Origin: Pseudomonas sp.
GTDB taxonomy: Bacteria; Pseudomonadota; Gammaproteobacteria; Pseudomonadales; Pseudomonadaceae
Direction: 5' to 3'
Length of the DNA: 56,517 nucleotides
Assembly: GCA_016763285.1 (NCBI GenBank)
Contig: JAESUC010000177.1
Span: 1 to 56,517 of the forward strand
Shown here in pieces: positions 15,869 to 25,554 of this stretch (within the stretch, counting starts at the first letter, position 1; each line of letters begins with the position of its first letter). Position numbers and translations under genes: made by a program. The notes under the pieces are model-generated. The model worked only from the letters and a program-made list of their open reading frames with translations, made no database searches and was not told where the DNA came from.

Positions 15869-17640
15869 AATTGCGCAGCAGGCTCTTCCTCGGAATCAGC
15901 GGCCTGCTCGCAGTGGCGCTGCTGGGGTTGATGCTCGGGTTATACAGCGTTCTGCACCTGACCCAGACGCAGAACGATGCCATGAGCCGGAACCTGGGTT
16001 TTATTGCCGCTACTGATGGCCTGGCGCATGAGTTGACCAAGCAGGTGACCCTGCTGCTTGCCGAGGATCTTGACCGGGACGCCCTGCGTAGCTCTGAAGA
16101 AACCTTTCAGCGCTGGCTGGCCAGCGCCGAGGCCAGCGCGGTGGAGCAAAGCGACCGTGATGCGGTAGATGCCATACAGCGTGACTACGCGGCCTTCAGC
16201 CAGATCATCAAGCGGCCCTATACGGTGCGCAGTGAGCTGCTGCAGAACAACGAGTTCAGCGCCGCGATCATGGCCATGCGCAACCGCATCAGTACGGTTC
16301 AGGCGCGGTACGTCGATGATGTCCAGCGCGCCACTACCACCACCCAGGACCGCGCCACGCTGATCGCCACCCTGCTCGGCCTGGTGGTCATTGCCGTGCT
16401 GCTGATCGGCCTGATTACCGCCAACAGCATTGCCCAGCGCGTCGGCCGTCCGATCGAAGCGCTGGCGCGCGCGGCGGACCGGATCGGGCGCGGGGATTTT
16501 CGCGTCATGCTGCCGATTTCGCCGATCGCCGAACTGAGAACACTCAGCCGGCGCTTCGGACTGATGGCCGACTCCCTGCAGGAGTTCAAGAACAGCGATC
16601 TGGCTGCGCTGCAGGCCGAGCAGCAGCGCTTGCAGGCCGTGCTCGACAGCATGGATGGGGGGCTGCTGATCTTCAACTGCGAGGGTGGTCTGGAGCATAT
16701 CAACCCGGTAGCACGACGCCAGCTGGGCTGTGCCGATGAGCACCTGGGCCAGCGCCTGGGTGAGGTGCTGGAATACCCCGAGCTGGATGAACAACTGGAG
16801 CGGGTCCTCAAGGGCCAGACCTGGGAGGAAGGTGAGCAGGATCTCCAGGTCGTGGCCAGCGGTGAAACACGGGTGCTCAGTTACAGCCTGTCCTCGGTGG
16901 GCAATGATGAAAGCCAGGTGATCTGTGCGGTCATGGTCCTGCGCGATGTGACTACCCAACGCGCCTTCGAACGGGTGCGCAGCGAGTTTGTGCTGCGGGC
17001 GTCCCACGAATTGCGCACACCGGTCGCCGGCATGCACATGGCGTTCGCCCTGTTGCGCGAGCGCCTGAAATTGCCGGAGGAGGGTCGGGAAGCCGAGCTG
17101 GCCCTGACGGTCGATGAAGAGATGCGCCGGCTGGTCTGCCTGATCAATGACCTGCTGAACTTCTCCCGCTATCAGAGCGGTCTGCAGAAGCTCGAGGCGC
17201 GTGCCACTGATATCGAACAGCTGCTGTTGCAGGCCCATCACCGTTTTGCCAATCAGGCCCTGGACCAGGGCGTGGATCTGCAGCTCAGACTCCAGACTCC
17301 GCTGCCGACCCTGGAGGTGGATGAGCTGAAGATGAGCCGGGTGCTGGACAATCTGATCGGCAATGCGCTGCGACACACGGTTCGCGGTGGCCGGGTGGTC
17401 CTGCAGGCCGGACGCAAGGGTGATCGTCTGGTGATGCACGTCGAGGATGATGGCGAGGGCATTTCCTACAGCCAGCAGGGCCGGGTATTCGAGCCCTTCG
17501 CCCAGGTAGGCAACAAGCGCGGCGGTGTCGGTCTGGGGCTGGCATTGTGCAAGGAGATCGTTCTGTTGCACGGTGGTACTATTGCGGTGGAGTCGGCGCC
17601 CGGGCAAGGTGCCCGTTTTACCATCTCATTGCCCCTCTGA
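15865..17640 (+). CDS. kinB: Sensor histidine kinase KinB
   Basis: KinB is the membrane kinase/phosphatase for AlgB. The 591-residue protein starts at GTG within a GTGA overlap with algB. It has two membrane segments (about 8-30 and 167-188) around a periplasmic helical sensor, a HAMP domain after QRVGRPIEALARAADRIGRGDF, a PAS-like domain (about 250-360), and a kinase core with phosphoacceptor H381 in ASHELRTP, N-box NLIGNALRHT, G1 VEDDGEGI and G2 GVGLGLAL. All catalytic boxes are intact. The signal is not readable from the sequence. Confidence 0.95.
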   Translation: MKLRSRLFLGISGLLAVALLGLMLGLYSVLHLTQTQNDAMSRNLGFIAATDGLAHELTKQVTLLLAEDLDRDALRSSEETFQRWLASAEASAVEQSDRDAVDAIQRDYAAFSQIIKRPYTVRSELLQNNEFSAAIMAMRNRISTVQARYVDDVQRATTTTQDRATLIATLLGLVVIAVLLIGLITANSIAQRVGRPIEALARAADRIGRGDFRVMLPISPIAELRTLSRRFGLMADSLQEFKNSDLAALQAEQQRLQAVLDSMDGGLLIFNCEGGLEHINPVARRQLGCADEHLGQRLGEVLEYPELDEQLERVLKGQTWEEGEQDLQVVASGETRVLSYSLSSVGNDESQVICAVMVLRDVTTQRAFERVRSEFVLRASHELRTPVAGMHMAFALLRERLKLPEEGREAELALTVDEEMRRLVCLINDLLNFSRYQSGLQKLEARATDIEQLLLQAHHRFANQALDQGVDLQLRLQTPLPTLEVDELKMSRVLDNLIGNALRHTVRGGRVVLQAGRKGDRLVMHVEDDGEGISYSQQGRVFEPFAQVGNKRGGVGLGLALCKEIVLLHGGTIAVESAPGQGARFTISLPL

Positions 17641-17717
17641 GGCGGTCCGTCCGGGCCGCCGCTGCGAACCAAACCACGGGATCCGAGTCCAATGGACAGG
17701 CCCGACAAACGAGGTAA

Positions 17718-18323
17718 ATGCCCATGCTGTACGTGCAACGCCCCACCTCACCCGCCGCCCCCCTTCACAAGCTGCTGCTGGCCAGTACGCTGCTGGTACT
17801 GACCGCCTGCCAGACTGCGCCGGTGGAGCGCGACTACGATACCAGCCGGGATTTCACCCAGTACCGGACCTGGAGCTGGGCCGAGCCTGCCGTGACCTTC
17901 ACGCCCCGCGACGATCCCCGGGTCAGCAGCGATCTGACCAGCCAACGCCTGCGCCAGGCTGTCCGTGACGAGCTGGATGCCCGCGGCCTGCGCCTGGCGG
18001 CCAATGACCAGACGGCGGACCTGCGGGTCCAGGTCGATGTCATCAGCGAGGTGGAAGAGGACCAGGTCACGACCACCTTCGGCGGCTCGATCGGATACTG
18101 GGGCTGGGGTTGGGGCGGTGGCCCGGCTTACACCCAATCACACTCGGTCGACTATCAGGTGCTGACCCTGCAGGTGGATCTGCGTGACGCCGATGACGGC
18201 CAGCTGGTATGGCGTGGCAGTGAGCAGGAACAGCTCTGGGATGCCGCAACGCCTCCGGTCGAACGGGAGCGTCAGATCCGCGATATGGTCGGCCGCATCC
18301 TGTCCGGCTACCCGCCGTCGTGA
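17718..18323 (+). CDS. DUF4136 lipoprotein
   Basis: A small outer-membrane-type lipoprotein of about 200 residues: signal peptide with lipobox LLVLTAC, then a DUF4136 domain with YDTSRDFTQYRTWSW near the start, a Gly/Trp-rich YWGWGWGGGPAY stretch in the middle and LVWRGSEQEQLWD towards the end. GAGG is only three bases from the ATG at 17718 but nine from the one at 17724, so the second ATG is the likelier true start. Function is unknown. It sits about 80 bases after kinB and may be co-transcribed. Confidence 0.85.
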   Translation: MPMLYVQRPTSPAAPLHKLLLASTLLVLTACQTAPVERDYDTSRDFTQYRTWSWAEPAVTFTPRDDPRVSSDLTSQRLRQAVRDELDARGLRLAANDQTADLRVQVDVISEVEEDQVTTTFGGSIGYWGWGWGGGPAYTQSHSVDYQVLTLQVDLRDADDGQLVWRGSEQEQLWDAATPPVERERQIRDMVGRILSGYPPS

Positions 18324-18330
18324 GGCGTCC

Positions 18331-19818
18331 CTAGCGACCCTTCAATGAACCGAGCAGGCCGCGCACGATAGCGCGGCCCAGCTGGCTGCCCAGGCTGCGC
18401 ATGGCGCTGCGGCCCAGGGAGCCGGCCATGCTTTCCAGGCCGGACTTGCTGCGCGAGCGGCTGGGGGTGCGTTCCCTGCTGGCCTGTTCCTGGGTGCGGG
18501 TTCGCGCGGTACTCTCGGACAGGGCTTGCTCGGCCTGGTGGCGCAGAATCTCGTAGGCCGACTCGCGATCCAGCGCCTGGTCGTAGACGCCGGCCAACAG
18601 TGAACGGTCGATCAGCTGCCTGCGTTCGGTATCGGTTATCGGTCCCATCTGGCTTACCGGCGGACGAATCATGACCCGCTCGACCGGGGTCGGCACGCCT
18701 TTCTCATCCAGCACCGAGACCAGCGCCTCCCCGACCCCCAGCTCGGTAATCACCTGCTCGGTATCCAGCCCGGCATTGGCGCGGAAGGTCTGTGCGGCGC
18801 TGCGCACGGCCTTCTGGTCGCGCGGGGTAAAGGCACGCAAGGCATGCTGGACCCGATTACCAAGCTGGCCGAGGATTGCCTCGGGCACATCCAGGGGGCT
18901 CTGGGTAATGAAGTACACGCCAACACCCTTGGAGCGAATCAGTCGCACCACCTGCTCGATCCGGTCCACCAGACTTTTTGGCGTGTCCTTGAACAGCAGA
19001 TGGGCCTCGTCGAAGAACAGCACGAATCGGGGCTTGTCGGCATCGCCCACTTCCGGCAGTTGCTCGAACAGCTCGGACAGCAGCCATAACAGGATGCTGG
19101 AGTAGGCCAGCGGGGTTTCCCGGTACAGGCGGGCAGCGTGCAGGATATTGACCACCCCGCGCCCGTCGCTGTCGGTCTGCAGAAAATCCTCGAGGGTGAC
19201 CGCAGGCTCACCGAACAGGCGCTCGCCGCCCTGGCCTTCCAGATTCAGCAGGGCGCGCTGGATGGCACCGATACTGGCCGGGGAAATATTGCCATAGCGC
19301 GGACCGATCTCGCTGCGATGCTGGTTCAGGTGCGAAAGCATCGAGCGCAGGTCCTTGAGGTCGAGCAGCAGCCAGCCGTTGTCGTCGGCAACCCGGAACA
19401 GGATCTGCAGCACGCCGGTCTGGGTCTCGTTGAGGTTGAGCAGGCGGGCCAGCATGATCGGGCCAAAATCGGCGATGGTCAGGCGCAGCGGATGCCCCTG
19501 CTCGCCGAACACGTCCCAGAATACCGTCGGGGCGCCGCGCATGGTCGGGTTGTGCAGCCCCACCCGGGCGGCGCGCTGTGCCAGTTTGTCGCTCAGGGTG
19601 CCGGCCAGTGCGATGCCCGAAAAGTCACCCTTGATGTCCGGTACCAGCACCGGAATGCCCAGGTCGGAAAACCCCTGGGCCAGAATCTGCAGGGTGATGG
19701 TCTTGCCGGTACCGGTGGCACCGGCAATCAGGCCGTGTCGATTGGCCATCTTCGGGTGAATTGCCACCGGACGTTCCGAGCTGGCGCCAATCAGCAGGTC
19801 GGGCGGGAGGTTCTCCAT
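18331..19818 (-). CDS. HerA/YjgR-family ATPase (DUF853)
   Basis: The 495-residue cytoplasmic ATPase opens with a short beta segment, Walker A GATGTGKT (33-40) and a FVLFFDEAHLLF Walker B, then YFITQSPLDVPEAILGQLGNRVQH, all typical of the YjgR branch of HerA-like helicases. The last 50 residues are basic and Ser/Gly-rich. It follows pauR by 39 bases in the same direction and converges on the DUF4136 gene with only seven bases between stops. Exact role is unknown; DNA translocation is inferred from the family only. Confidence 0.88.
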   Translation of the reverse strand: MENLPPDLLIGASSERPVAIHPKMANRHGLIAGATGTGKTITLQILAQGFSDLGIPVLVPDIKGDFSGIALAGTLSDKLAQRAARVGLHNPTMRGAPTVFWDVFGEQGHPLRLTIADFGPIMLARLLNLNETQTGVLQILFRVADDNGWLLLDLKDLRSMLSHLNQHRSEIGPRYGNISPASIGAIQRALLNLEGQGGERLFGEPAVTLEDFLQTDSDGRGVVNILHAARLYRETPLAYSSILLWLLSELFEQLPEVGDADKPRFVLFFDEAHLLFKDTPKSLVDRIEQVVRLIRSKGVGVYFITQSPLDVPEAILGQLGNRVQHALRAFTPRDQKAVRSAAQTFRANAGLDTEQVITELGVGEALVSVLDEKGVPTPVERVMIRPPVSQMGPITDTERRQLIDRSLLAGVYDQALDRESAYEILRHQAEQALSESTARTRTQEQASRERTPSRSRSKSGLESMAGSLGRSAMRSLGSQLGRAIVRGLLGSLKGR

Positions 19819-19857
19819 GGATCGGGCTCCGGGTGCGAGATGGCCGTGCGGGCCGGC

Positions 19858-20406
19858 CTAGAAATTGGCCGGCGTGGTTGCACTGACCAGTACGCAGGGT
19901 ACCTCGAAGGGATTGCGAAAGCGATGCGGCTGGCTGCTGTCGAAGTAGTAGCTGTCGCCGGTATCCAGGACATAGATCTCGCTGCCCACGGTGACTTCCA
20001 GCTGCCCGGCGACCACGGTGCCGGCTTCCTCGCCCTCATGGTTGAGCATGTCGGGACCGGTGTCCGAGCCCGGCGGATAGATTTCGTTGAGGAACGAAAA
20101 GGCGCGGTTGGGGTGGCCCTTGCCGACCAGTTTCATGGTCACTTCGCCCGAGCCGATATCCAGCAGTTCGTCGGCGCGATAGATCACCTTGCGCGGGCTG
20201 TCCTCGTCGACCTCCAGGGAAAAGAAGTCCACCAGCGACATGGGGATGCCGGACAGCACCTTTTTCAGCGAACTGACCGAGGGGCTGACGCTGTTCTTTT
20301 CGATCATGGAAATGGTGCTGTTGGTCACACCGGCTCGTTTGGCCAGTTCACGCTGCGACAGGCCCTTGAGCTTGCGGATGGTTTTTAGGCGGGCACCTAC
20401 GTCCAA
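19858..20406 (-). CDS. pauR: PauR-like XRE-cupin repressor of polyamine catabolism
   Basis: An N-terminal XRE helix-turn-helix (about 5-58: LKTIRKLKGLSQRELAKRAG) is joined to a C-terminal cupin (about 105-178) with an LNHEGEEAGTVVAGQLEV core. I chose a TTG start at 20406 because AGGAGG lies eight bases before it and the resulting 182 residues match the usual length; the ATG at 20454 would add 16 residues with no known counterpart. Adjacency to dadX and the nearby polyamine oxidase is the arrangement recalled around pauR in Pseudomonas aeruginosa, where PauR represses putrescine/spermidine catabolism. Confidence 0.85.
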   Translation of the reverse strand: MDVGARLKTIRKLKGLSQRELAKRAGVTNSTISMIEKNSVSPSVSSLKKVLSGIPMSLVDFFSLEVDEDSPRKVIYRADELLDIGSGEVTMKLVGKGHPNRAFSFLNEIYPPGSDTGPDMLNHEGEEAGTVVAGQLEVTVGSEIYVLDTGDSYYFDSSQPHRFRNPFEVPCVLVSATTPANF

Positions 20407-20547
20407 TATCGGATCCTCCTGCGGATAAGTGCTGCGAAAATGGAATGAAATCATTGCATGACCGTTCAGAATTTACAACGCGGCCGGAGCGAGTCTTGAA
20501 CACCTGTTATGCTGGACTGAGTAAAAACTATCAGAGAGAAGCAGAAT

Positions 20548-22089
20548 ATGGATCTGGAAGACCTGCATTTGACCCTGCGAACGCTGGAACCCGGCGACTA
20601 TCCGCAGCTCAAGGTATTGATGGACAAGGTCTATGACGACATCGGCGGGGCCTGGCCGAAAAAGACCATTACGCGGCTGATCAGGGATTTCCCCGACGGT
20701 CAGCTGGCCATAGTCGACGGCGACAAGCTGATCGGCGTGGCCCTGAGCGTGATGGTGGACTATGACGTGTTCTCCGATCCCCACAAGTATTCGGACCTGA
20801 TCGGCAAAACCGAGATCATCCCGAACAAGGAAGACGGCGACGCGATCTACGGGCTCGATGTTCTCATCGACCCCGAATACCGCGGGCATCGTCTGGGCCG
20901 CCGGCTGTACGAGGCGCGCAAGGAGCTGTGCCGCTCGCGCAACCTGCAGGCGATCCTGGCCGGTGGGCGGATTCCGGGTTACCACGAGCACGCCGATGAG
21001 CTGAAGCCGACCGAATATATCGAGGCCGTGGACCGCAAGGAGATCCACGACCCGATCCTGTCGTTCCAGCTGGCCAACGACTTCCAGGTCAAGCGACTGA
21101 TGCGTCGTTACCTGCCCGAAGACAAGAAGTCCATGGGCTATGCCACCTTGCTGGAGTGGAGCAACATTCTCTACGAACCCGAGGAGCGACTGCTGCAGAC
21201 CAACCGCAACCAGGTGCGGGTGGGTGCGGTGCAGTGGCAGATGCGCCGGTTCTCCTCGGTGGAGGCCGTGCTGGAACAGGTCGAGTACTTTGTCGATGCC
21301 CTGTCGGACTACCAGAGTGATTTTGCGGTCTTTCCGGAGCTGTTCAACGCGCCGCTGATGGGGCTGCGCGATCAGACGGACGATATCGAGGCCATTCGCT
21401 ACCTGAGCAGTTTCACCGAGCGTTTCCGCACGGAAATGCTGCGCATGGCGGTGAGTTACAACATCAATATCGTCGCCGGCTCGATGATCGAGGAAGGCGA
21501 GGACGGTCGCCTGTACAACGTCGCTTACCTGCTGCGCCGTGACGGTACCGAGGAGCGCCAGGCCAAGCTGCACATCACGCCCCAGGAGCGCCGCGACTGG
21601 GTGATCGAGGGCGGGGATGACCTTGCCGTGTTCGAAACCGACGCCGGCCGTGTCGGCATTCTGATCTGCTACGACGTCGAGTTTCCCGAGCTGGGCCGGC
21701 TGCTCGCCGACCAGGACATGGACCTGCTGTTCGTGCCCTTCTGGACCGATACCAAGAACGGTTATCAGCGCGTACGCCACTGCGCCCATGCACGGGCGAT
21801 CGAGAACGAGTGTTACGTGGTGCTGTGCGGCAGTGTCGGCAACGTGCCGTCGATCGAGAACCTGGGCATCCAGTACGCCCAGTCAGCGGTGTTCTCGCCG
21901 TCGGACTTCCCGTTCCCCCACGATGCGGTGCTCAACGAGACAACGCCGAATACCGAGATGATCTTCTTCTCGGACCTGGATTACACCCGGCTCAAGCTGG
22001 TGCGTAACGAAGGCTCGGTGACCAATCTCAAGGATCGGCGGACCGACCTGTTCAGCCTCAAGTGGCGGAAGCAGAAAAAGAAGAAGTGA
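20548..22089 (+). CDS. GNAT acetyltransferase-nitrilase (carbon-nitrogen hydrolase) fusion
   Basis: Residues 8-165 form a GNAT domain ([28 protein letters not shown] contains the acetyl-CoA loop); residues 225-490 form a nitrilase-fold amidohydrolase with the full triad E264 (FPELF), K340 (AKLHITP) and C374 (ICYDVEF). The substrate is unknown: an N-acylated amine that is made and cut by one 513-residue protein is possible. It is divergent from pauR by 141 bases, which suggests polyamine or amine metabolism. Its last 32 bases overlap the 3' end of the convergent dadX; the C-terminus ends in a lysine-rich WRKQKKKK tail. Confidence 0.9.
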   Translation: MDLEDLHLTLRTLEPGDYPQLKVLMDKVYDDIGGAWPKKTITRLIRDFPDGQLAIVDGDKLIGVALSVMVDYDVFSDPHKYSDLIGKTEIIPNKEDGDAIYGLDVLIDPEYRGHRLGRRLYEARKELCRSRNLQAILAGGRIPGYHEHADELKPTEYIEAVDRKEIHDPILSFQLANDFQVKRLMRRYLPEDKKSMGYATLLEWSNILYEPEERLLQTNRNQVRVGAVQWQMRRFSSVEAVLEQVEYFVDALSDYQSDFAVFPELFNAPLMGLRDQTDDIEAIRYLSSFTERFRTEMLRMAVSYNINIVAGSMIEEGEDGRLYNVAYLLRRDGTEERQAKLHITPQERRDWVIEGGDDLAVFETDAGRVGILICYDVEFPELGRLLADQDMDLLFVPFWTDTKNGYQRVRHCAHARAIENECYVVLCGSVGNVPSIENLGIQYAQSAVFSPSDFPFPHDAVLNETTPNTEMIFFSDLDYTRLKLVRNEGSVTNLKDRRTDLFSLKWRKQKKKK

Positions 22090-23149
22090 AGCGGCGCGGC
22101 ACCCGGTTGAGGTTGCAGAACAGCTGATAGGCGATGGTGCCCGCATGGGCGGCCACCTTGCTGGCGTTCAGGCCCTTGCCCCACAGGCGCACCTCGCTGC
22201 CGAGCCCGCTGCCGGGCAGGTCGGTCAGATCGACCGTGAGCATGTCCATGGATACCCGCCCTATCAGCTGGCTGCGCTGGCCGTCGATCAGCACCGGCGT
22301 ACCATCCCCCGCATGCCGGGGGTAGCCATCGGCGTAGCCCATGGCAACGACGCCGACGCGGGTAGGCCGGGCAGTGACGAAGCGCGAGCCATAACCAATG
22401 GGCTCCCCGACGGGCAGTTCCCTTACCGCGATGATTCTGGACTGCAACTGCATGACCGGTTGCAGGCTGTCGGCGTGCTCCTGGGGGAAGGTAAAGGGCG
22501 TAGCGCCATAGAGCATGATGCCGGGACGCAGCCAGTCGTTATGGGCCTGGGGCCAGGCCAGCACGCCGGGTGAGTTGCACAGGCTCACCGGCCCTTCCAG
22601 GCCCTCGGTCGCCCGGGCGAATACGGCCATCTGTTCCTCGGTACGGCCGGTATCCGGTTCATCGGCGCGGGCGAAGTGGCTGATTTTGCTCAGGCTGGCT
22701 ACCTGGGGGGTCGTCTCGAGCTGGCGCCATACGCCTGGATATTCCTCCGGGCTGAAACCGACCCGATGCATGCCGCTGTCGAGCTTGAGCCAGATGTGCA
22801 GCGGGGCCGAGAGCCTGGCGGCAAGGAGCTCCTCGACCTGCCACTGCGCGTGTATCACGCACCACAGCTGATGTTGGTCGATCAACCCCAGCTCACTGGC
22901 CTCGAACCAGCCCTCAAGCAGCAGGATCGGCCGGGTAATGCCAGCCTCGCGCAGCTCGATGGCCTCCTCGATGCAGGCGACCGCAAAGGCGTCGGCGTCA
23001 TCGGCCAGCGCCCGGGCACACTCCACCGCGCCATGACCGTAGGCATTGGCCTTGATCACGGCAAAGGCACGGCTATCCGACAGGCTTTTGGCCAGCCGAT
23101 AATTGTGGCGCAGGGCGTCGAGATCGATCAGGGCGTGTGCAGGGCGCAT
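22058..23149 (-). CDS. dadX: Catabolic alanine racemase DadX
   Basis: A PLP-dependent fold-III racemase that interconverts L- and D-alanine for catabolism through DadA. The 363-residue protein has the PLP lysine K33 in [11 protein letters not shown], the catalytic-tyrosine region IGYGSRF (Y253), [11 protein letters not shown] and GRVSMDM. DadX rather than the housekeeping Alr is inferred because it lies in a dadA-ridA-dadX cluster. The last residues are encoded in DNA that also codes, on the other strand, for the end of the GNAT-nitrilase protein. Confidence 0.93.
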   Translation of the reverse strand: MRPAHALIDLDALRHNYRLAKSLSDSRAFAVIKANAYGHGAVECARALADDADAFAVACIEEAIELREAGITRPILLLEGWFEASELGLIDQHQLWCVIHAQWQVEELLAARLSAPLHIWLKLDSGMHRVGFSPEEYPGVWRQLETTPQVASLSKISHFARADEPDTGRTEEQMAVFARATEGLEGPVSLCNSPGVLAWPQAHNDWLRPGIMLYGATPFTFPQEHADSLQPVMQLQSRIIAVRELPVGEPIGYGSRFVTARPTRVGVVAMGYADGYPRHAGDGTPVLIDGQRSQLIGRVSMDMLTVDLTDLPGSGLGSEVRLWGKGLNASKVAAHAGTIAYQLFCNLNRVPRRFTSSFSASAT

Positions 23150-23201
23150 GGCAGACTTCTTGTGGGCAGAGGCCGGCGGTCCCGGCCAAAAGCCTAGGTT
23201 A

Positions 23202-23576
23202 TCAGACGGCGGGGCCTTGCGGGATAGCCGCGATCACCGACATTTCCACCAGGATCTCCGGCTCACAGAGTTTTGCTTCGACCGTGGCGCGCGCCGGAGC
23301 GCTGCCCAAGGGCAGCCACTGATCCCAGACCTGGTTCATGGCTGCAAAGTCGGCATCGATGTCCTTCAGATAGATGGTGACCGACAGAATCTGCGTCTTG
23401 TCGCTGCCGGCCTGGGCCAGCAGTTTCTCTATTTCGCTCAGGGTGCTGCGGGTCTGCTCCCCGGCGTCCTTGTCCAGGTCCTCGTCGGCGGCGACCTGGC
23501 CGGCCAGGTAAAGGGTGTTCTGATGAACCACGATCTGGCTCATGCGCGCATTAGTGTGCTGACGCTGTATCGACAT
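23202..23576 (-). CDS. RidA/YjgF-family protein of the dad operon
   Basis: The 124-residue protein is a RidA-type enamine/imine deaminase, likely clearing 2-iminopropionate made by DadA before it harms PLP enzymes. It begins [18 protein letters not shown] and contains the family core [20 protein letters not shown] and the conserved ARATVEAKL segment with the substrate-binding arginine. The start at 23576 overlaps dadA by 26 bases; an upstream frame extension has no homology and is rejected. It lies between dadA and dadX, all leftward. Confidence 0.92.
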   Translation of the reverse strand: MSIQRQHTNARMSQIVVHQNTLYLAGQVAADEDLDKDAGEQTRSTLSEIEKLLAQAGSDKTQILSVTIYLKDIDADFAAMNQVWDQWLPLGSAPARATVEAKLCEPEILVEMSVIAAIPQGPAV

Positions 23577-24849
23577 AACGACGGAGTTCCTTGTTGGGTG
23601 CGTAACGGTGCAGGCCCAGCCCCTCGGTACTGATGGCCGGCTTGCGTTGGCTGACCAGATCGGCGAGTAACTGGCCGGAGCCGCAGGACATGGTCCAGCC
23701 CAGTGTGCCATGGCCGCTGTTGAGAAACAGGTTGTGCCTCGAGCAGCCGCCGATGACCGGCGTGCCATCGGGCGTCATCGGCCGGAAACCGGTCCAGAAG
23801 CTTGCCTCCTCCAGCTTGCCGCCACCGGGAAACAGATCACTGACGACCATTTCCAGCGTGGCGCGGCGCTTGGCCTGCAGGCTGGCGTCGAAGCCGGTCA
23901 GCTCGGCCATGCCACCTACCCGGATCCGATCGGCGAAGCGGGTCATGGCGACCTTGTAGGTCTCGTCCATGACCGTGGATACCGGCGCCCTGGCATCGCT
24001 GGCGACCGGCAGAGTCAGAGAGTAGCCCTTGACCGGATACACCGGCAGGTCGATGCCCAGGGGCCTGAGCAGTTGCGGTGCGTAGCTGCCCAGGGCCAGC
24101 ACGTAGCTGTCGGCCCGCATGATGCCCTGATCGGTAGCCACGCCGGTAATCCGGTCGCCATCGTCGAGCAGACGGCTGATATGGCAGTCGTAGTGAAAGG
24201 TCACGCCGATCTCGCGGCATTTCTCCGCCAGGGCGGTGGTAAACAGGTGGCAGTCACCGGTTTCGTCGTTGGGCAGCAACAGACCGCCGACGATCTTGTC
24301 GGCACTGGATGCCAGCCCGGGCTCATGGGCGATACAGCCGGCGCGGTCGAGCAGCTGATAGGGTACGCCGCAGGATTCCAGGACATGGATATCCTTGCTG
24401 GCGGCATCCAGTTGCTGCTGGCTGCGGAACAGTTGCAGGGTGCCTTTTTCCCGGTGTTCGTATTCCACACCGGTGTCCTGGCGCAGCTGCACCAGGCAGT
24501 CGCGGCTGTACTCGGCCAGACGCATCATGCGGCCCTTGTTCACGGCGTAGCGCGCCTGGGTGCAGTTGCCCAGCATGCGCATCATCCAGCGGTACTGGTG
24601 CGGGTCGGCGGTGGGGGTGATAGCCAGCGGCGCATGCTTGGCCAGCATCCACTTCACCGCCTTCAGCGGCACCCCGGGAGCAGCCCAGGGCGAGGAGTAA
24701 CCGGGCGAGATCATGCCGGCGTTACCAAAGCTGGTTTCCAGCCCGGCACCTGGCTGGCGATCGATCACGCTGACCTGGTGACCCGCACGGGCCAGATACC
24801 AGGCGCTGGTAATGCCGATAACCCCGCTACCCAGAACCAATACCTGCAT
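23551..24849 (-). CDS. dadA: D-amino acid dehydrogenase DadA
   Basis: DadA is an FAD enzyme on the inner face of the cytoplasmic membrane that oxidises D-alanine and other D-amino acids to keto acids, passing electrons to the respiratory chain. The 432 residues begin [20 protein letters not shown] with the FAD Rossmann motif GSGVIG (7-12), and carry [19 protein letters not shown] and a C-terminal [17 protein letters not shown] block. It is the first gene of dadA-ridA-dadX and diverges from the Lrp-type regulator across 149 bases. Confidence 0.95.
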   Translation of the reverse strand: MQVLVLGSGVIGITSAWYLARAGHQVSVIDRQPGAGLETSFGNAGMISPGYSSPWAAPGVPLKAVKWMLAKHAPLAITPTADPHQYRWMMRMLGNCTQARYAVNKGRMMRLAEYSRDCLVQLRQDTGVEYEHREKGTLQLFRSQQQLDAASKDIHVLESCGVPYQLLDRAGCIAHEPGLASSADKIVGGLLLPNDETGDCHLFTTALAEKCREIGVTFHYDCHISRLLDDGDRITGVATDQGIMRADSYVLALGSYAPQLLRPLGIDLPVYPVKGYSLTLPVASDARAPVSTVMDETYKVAMTRFADRIRVGGMAELTGFDASLQAKRRATLEMVVSDLFPGGGKLEEASFWTGFRPMTPDGTPVIGGCSRHNLFLNSGHGTLGWTMSCGSGQLLADLVSQRKPAISTEGLGLHRYAPNKELRRYVDTASAH

Positions 24850-24998
24850 TGCCGCCTCCGATTGTCGCGCTGGTGTAAAAGGATTGCCGCTATGGGCGAT
24901 ATTGCTATTCTAGGAGCACCGGGCTGGTTACCTGTTTTGAATATTTGTCAGATCGCAGGATAAATTCCCGTATTTTATTCATGGCTCAGAGGTAATTC

Positions 24999-25493
24999 TT
25001 GAAAACACGCAGAGCGTCCAGCCGCGAGCTGGACAAGATCGATCGGCACATCCTCCGGCTGCTGCAGGCTGAGGGGCGGATGTCCTACGTGGATCTGGGC
25101 GAGCGGGTGGGTCTGTCCACCACGCCCTGCATGGAGCGGGTCAAGCGGCTGGAGCGGGAAAAGTTCATTCTCGGTTACGGCGCGCAGCTCAATCCGCAAA
25201 AGCTCGAGGCCAGTCTGCTGGTGTTTGTCGAAATCAGCCTGTCTTCCAAGTCGGCGGGGATCTTTGACGAGTTCCGTCGCGCTGCCATCAAGCTGCCCCA
25301 TGTGCTGGAGTGCCACCTGGTATCCGGGGATTTCGATTACCTGATCAAGGCGCGGATTTCGGAGATGGCCTCCTACCGTAAGCTGCTTGGCGATATTCTG
25401 CTCAAGCTGCCTGGTGTGCGGGAATCGAAGAGCTATATCGTCATGGAAGAGATCAAGGAGAGTCTGGCGATCCCTGTACCTGAGGTCGAATAA
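24999..25493 (+). CDS. dadR: Lrp/AsnC-family regulator of the dad operon
   Basis: A 164-residue feast/famine regulator: helix-turn-helix at about 12-60 (LDKIDRHILRLLQAEGRMSY, VGLSTTPCMERVKRLE) and a RAM ligand-binding domain (about 75-155). It starts at TTG with GAGGT upstream; no closer ATG fits. Its position divergent from dadA matches the Lrp/DadR gene that in Pseudomonas aeruginosa activates dadAX in response to alanine. It is followed after 61 bases by the polyamine oxidase gene on the same strand. Confidence 0.92.
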   Translation: MKTRRASSRELDKIDRHILRLLQAEGRMSYVDLGERVGLSTTPCMERVKRLEREKFILGYGAQLNPQKLEASLLVFVEISLSSKSAGIFDEFRRAAIKLPHVLECHLVSGDFDYLIKARISEMASYRKLLGDILLKLPGVRESKSYIVMEEIKESLAIPVPEVE

Positions 25494-25554
25494 TGTTTAT
25501 GCTTGTGTCAATTTTTATTTACATGGTTTCGTAATATATCAAACGGACGCTGTC

